Under the pieces are notes generated by a model that did not search any database, had not been told where the DNA came from, and worked only from the letters and a program-made list of their open reading frames with translations. From Bacilli bacterium (GTDB taxonomy: Bacteria > Bacillota_I > Bacilli_A > RFN20 > CAG-826), in assembly GCA_017626815.1 (NCBI GenBank), contig JAGAHY010000001.1:1-34097 (forward strand): a stretch of 34,097 bases of DNA, in the 5' to 3' direction. Position 1 is the first letter of the stretch, and every line of letters begins with the position of its first letter. Shown piece by piece: positions 30,876 through 34,097 of this stretch. Both the position numbers and the translations under genes were made by a program.

Positions 30876-32300
30876 TTATGGAATCGCCTTAATTCTTTGG
30901 GCGTATTGGGAGAAGAAATAATGGCTTCGATAAGTCCCCACCGCTTCCGCAGGCACGTAAATATCCGCGTTTGTCCCATCGAGCAGATGCGCGCCGATAT
31001 TAATGGAGGAAGGATTAGGGTTTCTTAATTCAATATGAGTCAGCTTGGCCGTGCCAGAGAAGGAGTAATCCGCGATTTCGGAGATATTTTGTTGTAGCAC
31101 CACTTTTTGGATATCCGTATTATTTTGGAATGTCGCGACATCAAAGCGGGACACCCTCAAGCCCTGATATGAACTGGGGATGATTAACGCTGCTTTGCCA
31201 CGTCCAGAAGAAGAAAGAGAAGTCACATAGGCCGTTTCGCCTTCAATGCCATATTCAAAATAGGCGGCGTCAGAATCATCTCCTTCATAGGATTCCGGAA
31301 CAATAGCATCAGGTATCTCCTGGATGAGGATACCCGTCTTCGAGGAGTCGCCAAGCTCTGCTTTCATATCCAGCACAAAGCGGCGTGTATTGTTGACCGC
31401 GCCAGCGTTGTTTAGGTGAAAATTGGAGTCATAAAAGTACCCTGAATCAATAATCGAATCCGCAGGATCGCCAAGGATATCGCAGTTCAACGAATGATTC
31501 AAAAAATCGTAATAAGTATCTAATTCACCGATATTTTGAACGGATTTCTCATTTGCAGGAGCTAACCAATAATAGGTTTTGGCTTTCTTCTCACTAACCT
31601 TTGAAACGAAATAATTCACGTCGTTGATGAAGCCTTCTTCCCACCATTTCGCGTCAAAGCGAATCATTTGATTTGGGTCATAACGCCGCGACAAAGCATT
31701 GCCGCTAGGCATCTCGCAATCAATATCGCCGTAAGCATTGAAATTGGCATAGGCGTAAGCGCCATCGCCATGTGGACGTTCCCCCGTGGACAGGTATCCA
31801 AACTTTTGTTGAGCAAAGGCCATGCTTGAGCCAAATAAGGCCTTTTGGTCCCGTTCGTCCAAATCAAAGATCGTGTCCTTGCAATCATCGATGGCCTGCC
31901 ACATGTCCATCCCCGAGAAATATCGGGACAATGTCTGTTGGCTTTGTTCAAAGGATAAAACGATGACATCTCCCCCTTGTATATAAGGTAAAGCGAGGTC
32001 GAGCATACACTCGCTTCCAAGCGCCCCATATAAGCCGAAATTGACGACATGGTATTGGGGCAGCTCCTGCTCGATAAGGTAACTCCGTAGCCCAAACGTC
32101 AACGCGCTGCCGCCGATGAAGATAATCCGGTAGTTATCTTTCTTCTTCAGCAAGTCTCTTTTTAGTTTCATGCCAGCAAGGTAGGTTTCTTGGTAAAGAA
32201 AGCCATTACTGAACACCAAAGTCGCAGTAACCGAAGGCAAAGAAAGTAGCGCCATCGCGGAAACAAGGGAGAGGAGGATGATTTTGGCCTTATTCTTCAT
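30876..32300 (-). CDS. SGNH/DltD-like acyl-transfer protein with C-terminal BspA-type repeats
   Basis: This 474-aa protein starts with a signal anchor (about 6-30), so the rest should be outside the cell. Residues about 55-350 resemble SGNH/AlgX/DltD-type esterase domains: the nucleophile block IFIGGSALTFG (S65), an Asn/Gly block VNFGLYGALGSE, and a C-terminal DSNFHLNNAG with the catalytic-type Asp and His. Residues about 385-470 are BspA-like LRR_5 repeats (IPSSYQGLRVSRFDVATFQNN, IYVPAEAV). SGNH partners of MBOATs take acyl groups across the membrane and place them on polysaccharide or teichoic acid. The ATG lies 2 bases after the MBOAT stop. Fusion to LRR_5 repeats may anchor it or bind a surface polymer. 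Confidence 0.8.
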   Translation of the reverse strand: MKNKAKIILLSLVSAMALLSLPSVTATLVFSNGFLYQETYLAGMKLKRDLLKKKDNYRIIFIGGSALTFGLRSYLIEQELPQYHVVNFGLYGALGSECMLDLALPYIQGGDVIVLSFEQSQQTLSRYFSGMDMWQAIDDCKDTIFDLDERDQKALFGSSMAFAQQKFGYLSTGERPHGDGAYAYANFNAYGDIDCEMPSGNALSRRYDPNQMIRFDAKWWEEGFINDVNYFVSKVSEKKAKTYYWLAPANEKSVQNIGELDTYYDFLNHSLNCDILGDPADSIIDSGYFYDSNFHLNNAGAVNNTRRFVLDMKAELGDSSKTGILIQEIPDAIVPESYEGDDSDAAYFEYGIEGETAYVTSLSSSGRGKAALIIPSSYQGLRVSRFDVATFQNNTDIQKVVLQQNISEIADYSFSGTAKLTHIELRNPNPSSINIGAHLLDGTNADIYVPAEAVGTYRSHYFFSQYAQRIKAIP

Positions 32301-32302
32301 GG

Positions 32303-33718
32303 TTAGAACTGGAAGTAAATAAACGCACTTCCCCCTCCACTATAATCGTTGGAAGCCCAACATAAGCCGATGAGCACAATGGCGAAGCAAGAAACCATCA
32401 CCGCCACGGCCCCGCGATTCCAATCCTCCTTAAAGTTTATTGTGGGCAAGCAACGCCCTAAAGCCAATAGGCCGGCACACATAAGTAGACGCAGCGTCAC
32501 TTCTAACGTGAAGTACGCGCCAATACCCGTAACGAGGTTCCAGGAAGTAAACAGTTTGCCAATCGCAAGCCCAGCTTCGCCAATCGATCCGGCCCGGAAG
32601 AAAATCCAGGCAAAGTCCACGAGCAAGAACACGCCGATTCGTTTAAACCGTACAAGGACTGGATGGCATTCTTTACCTTTATGGGGAAGAAGGGTCTCAA
32701 TCACCAGCAAAAGGCCATGGATCGCACCCCAGACGACAAACTTCCAATTCGCCCCATGCCATAACCCAGAAAGCAAGAAAACGATAAAGATATTGAGGCA
32801 TTGCCGCGCTTTTCCATTTTTATTCCCGCCTAGAGGGATATAAACATAGTCCGTAAACCACCGGGACAAGGAGATGTGCCAACGCCTCCAAAAATCTCGT
32901 ATCGAGGTGGCGAGATAGGGGGAATTGAAGTTCTCCATCAAATCGATGCCCATCATCTTCGCCGCGCCTTTTGCAATATCGCTATAGCCGGAGAAGTCAC
33001 CATAAATCTGAAAAGCGAAGCACGCCGTGGCCACCAGAATCATGCCACCGTCATGACCAGGGATATCCCCATATACCTCATTGACAATGATGGCCAGGAA
33101 ATCCGCGATGATGACCTTCTTCATAAACCCTAGGAGCATATACCTCGCGCCAAGGAAGAAATCATCAGGGTCAAAATGATGCTCCTGTTTTAGTTGAGGC
33201 ATAAGATTGTCAAAGCGCTCGATCGGGCCCGCCACAAGCTGAGGGAAGAAGGAAACAAACAAAGCGAAGTAGCCAAAATGTTTCTCTGGTTCATTCTTGC
33301 CTCGATAGACATCGACGACATAAGACAAAGATTGGAAGGTATAAAAGGAGATGCCGATAGGAAGAATGATATTTATGGCATCAAAACCCCTGCTATTCCC
33401 CATTAACTTTGCAAAAAAGCTGACAGTTCCAATCGCGAAGTCCAAATATTTAAAAACGAATAAGGGTCCGAATGAGACGACAAAGGCGAGGACGAGGAAC
33501 GCTTTCTTGTGCCGTTCAAACTTCTTGATCCCTATCGCGCAGGCATAACACACCAGCGTCACCGAGAAGATTAAAAAGACCAACCAGTACGAACCGACCG
33601 CGTAAAAGAAATAACTCGCGATCAATAGCCACAGCCAACGAACCTTATGGGGCAAAAGAAAGTAGCCCAGAAGGACAACAAGCAGAAAAAGAAAGAACCA
33701 GCCCGAGATGAAATTCAT
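32303..33718 (-). CDS. MBOAT-family membrane O-acyltransferase (AlgI/DltB-like)
   Basis: This 471-aa polytopic protein has about ten membrane helices. LPIGISFYTFQSLSYVVDVYRG, FFPQLVAGPIERF, FQIYGDFSGYSDIAKG, SIRDFWRRWHISLSRWFTDYVYIPLGG and the catalytic His in FLLSGLWHGANWKF define the AlgI/DltB branch of MBOAT. It would transfer acyl groups across the membrane to the SGNH protein. The ATG at 33718 overlaps the stop of the small upstream gene as ATGA and is preceded by GGAGAA; the frame continues to 33970 in the other gene's region without a ribosome site. The acceptor polymer is unknown. No dltA or dltC is seen, so it is more likely an exopolysaccharide acylase than D-alanylation. Confidence 0.92.
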   Translation of the reverse strand: MNFISGWFFLFLLVVLLGYFLLPHKVRWLWLLIASYFFYAVGSYWLVFLIFSVTLVCYACAIGIKKFERHKKAFLVLAFVVSFGPLFVFKYLDFAIGTVSFFAKLMGNSRGFDAINIILPIGISFYTFQSLSYVVDVYRGKNEPEKHFGYFALFVSFFPQLVAGPIERFDNLMPQLKQEHHFDPDDFFLGARYMLLGFMKKVIIADFLAIIVNEVYGDIPGHDGGMILVATACFAFQIYGDFSGYSDIAKGAAKMMGIDLMENFNSPYLATSIRDFWRRWHISLSRWFTDYVYIPLGGNKNGKARQCLNIFIVFLLSGLWHGANWKFVVWGAIHGLLLVIETLLPHKGKECHPVLVRFKRIGVFLLVDFAWIFFRAGSIGEAGLAIGKLFTSWNLVTGIGAYFTLEVTLRLLMCAGLLALGRCLPTINFKEDWNRGAVAVMVSCFAIVLIGLCWASNDYSGGGSAFIYFQF

Positions 33719-33993
33719 AGTTTTGGTCTTCTCCCCCGCGTATGAATTAAGGCCATCATCAACGCCAGTAACAAGGCGGCGGCGCCAACAATAATCATCT
33801 CCGCCAAACTTGCGCCTGCAAAGAAAAAGGCAAGCATCGTTCCAACATAAAAAACAAGTGTGAGCAGGACGAAGAGGAACTTTCCCTGTTTCAGGAGGAA
33901 AAGGAACATCAGGGAAAGGAAAAGCAGCACCAAAAGGCCGATTAACCAAGGATGTTGCACCATAGCCCACGTCATAACGTCACAATACCACAT
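33715..33993 (-). CDS. Small membrane protein, first gene of the MBOAT operon
   Basis: This protein has about 86-92 residues with three hydrophobic segments (WLIGLLVLLFLSLMFLFLL, FLFVLLTLVFYVGTMLAFFF and AEMIIVGAAALLLALMMALI) and a basic C-terminus (RGRRPKL). It is judged real because its stop overlaps the MBOAT start as ATGA. It is not a recognised family. The small membrane protein DltX precedes dltA in dlt operons of some Firmicutes, but no similarity to it is claimed. The start is uncertain: ATG 33993 is only two bases after GAGAAGG, while ATG 33975 has TATTGT ending 6 bases before it and no ribosome site. Confidence 0.65.
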   Translation of the reverse strand: MWYCDVMTWAMVQHPWLIGLLVLLFLSLMFLFLLKQGKFLFVLLTLVFYVGTMLAFFFAGASLAEMIIVGAAALLLALMMALIHTRGRRPKL

Positions 33994-34097
33994 GTCCTTC
34001 TCAAATTCGATAAAACTTGCAAATCACGGAAAATTTTCTAGAAATTCAGGTTTTTCAATCGAGAAATAACAAACTCGGTTCTCCTTCTCGCGCCTTC

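Noticed and set aside
31664-32095. 143-residue minus-strand frame inside the SGNH gene
   Set aside because: It lies in another frame of a gene with clear family motifs, and its composition is that of a shadow frame.
33860-34069. Plus-strand frame at the right edge
   Set aside because: It lies mostly antisense to the small membrane protein gene, has no ribosome site and is rich in Lys/Arg as expected from an antisense reading.

Overview
The window looks like a chromosomal segment of an uncultured, probably anaerobic and host- or plant-polymer-associated member of the Bacillota (Bacilli- or Erysipelotrichia-like). This placement is an inference. It rests on AGGAGG-type ribosome sites, TTG/GTG starts, a Firmicute-type rhamnose operon, a BspA-type leucine-rich repeat domain, a SpoIIE-type phosphatase with a STAS antagonist, and an electron-transfer flavoprotein beside HypA. 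No rRNA, tRNA, CRISPR array or complete mobile element was seen. Coding density is high and most genes are on the minus strand.

Layout, left to right. 1-2022: an ABC exporter pair (ATPase cut by the window edge, then permease). 2088-7836: a c-di-GMP block, with a Cache-HAMP-GGDEF cyclase and a membrane GGDEF(degenerate)-EAL phosphodiesterase, separated by a lone tyrosine recombinase and a small HesB/IscA-like Cys-rich protein. 8193-9629: a GH43 glycosidase. 9679-10458: a membrane-anchored NERD/zinc-ribbon protein. 10582-13955: an 89-aa protein of unknown function, a 915-aa iron-sulfur flavoprotein and HypA. 14226-18796: a membrane protein, an uncharacterised gene, a chimeric serine O-acetyltransferase with a transposase-like N-terminus, a hemolysin-III protein with an added coiled coil, and an ArsB/NhaD-type permease. 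18880-21224: a STAS antagonist and a phosphatase/anti-sigma-kinase fusion forming a partner-switching pair. 21362-23743: a WYL regulator divergent from the RNA ligase RtcB. 23798-30778: a rhamnose operon (GH78 alpha-L-rhamnosidase, rhaB, rhaA, rhaD) with a DeoR-type regulator upstream. 30876-33993: a three-gene surface-acylation operon (small membrane protein, MBOAT acyltransferase, SGNH-BspA-LRR protein).

How the genes work together. The rhamnosidase releases L-rhamnose, RhaA/RhaB/RhaD convert it to DHAP and lactaldehyde, and the DeoR protein probably controls the set. The cyclase and phosphodiesterase would set c-di-GMP level. The MBOAT and SGNH proteins should transfer acyl groups to a surface polymer. 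The SpoIIE/HATPase/STAS pair would gate an unseen sigma factor or another client.

The most notable signals are as follows. (1) Several genes have a promoter -10 box placed 6-9 bases before the ATG and no Shine-Dalgarno, implying leaderless mRNAs. (2) The serine acetyltransferase appears fused to an IS1634-like transposase N-terminus. (3) A direct-repeat operator lies between the WYL regulator and rtcB. (4) An array of repeats precedes the DeoR gene. (5) An SGNH hydrolase fused to BspA-type repeats is coupled to an MBOAT. Everything here was read by eye; no database search or folding computation was run.
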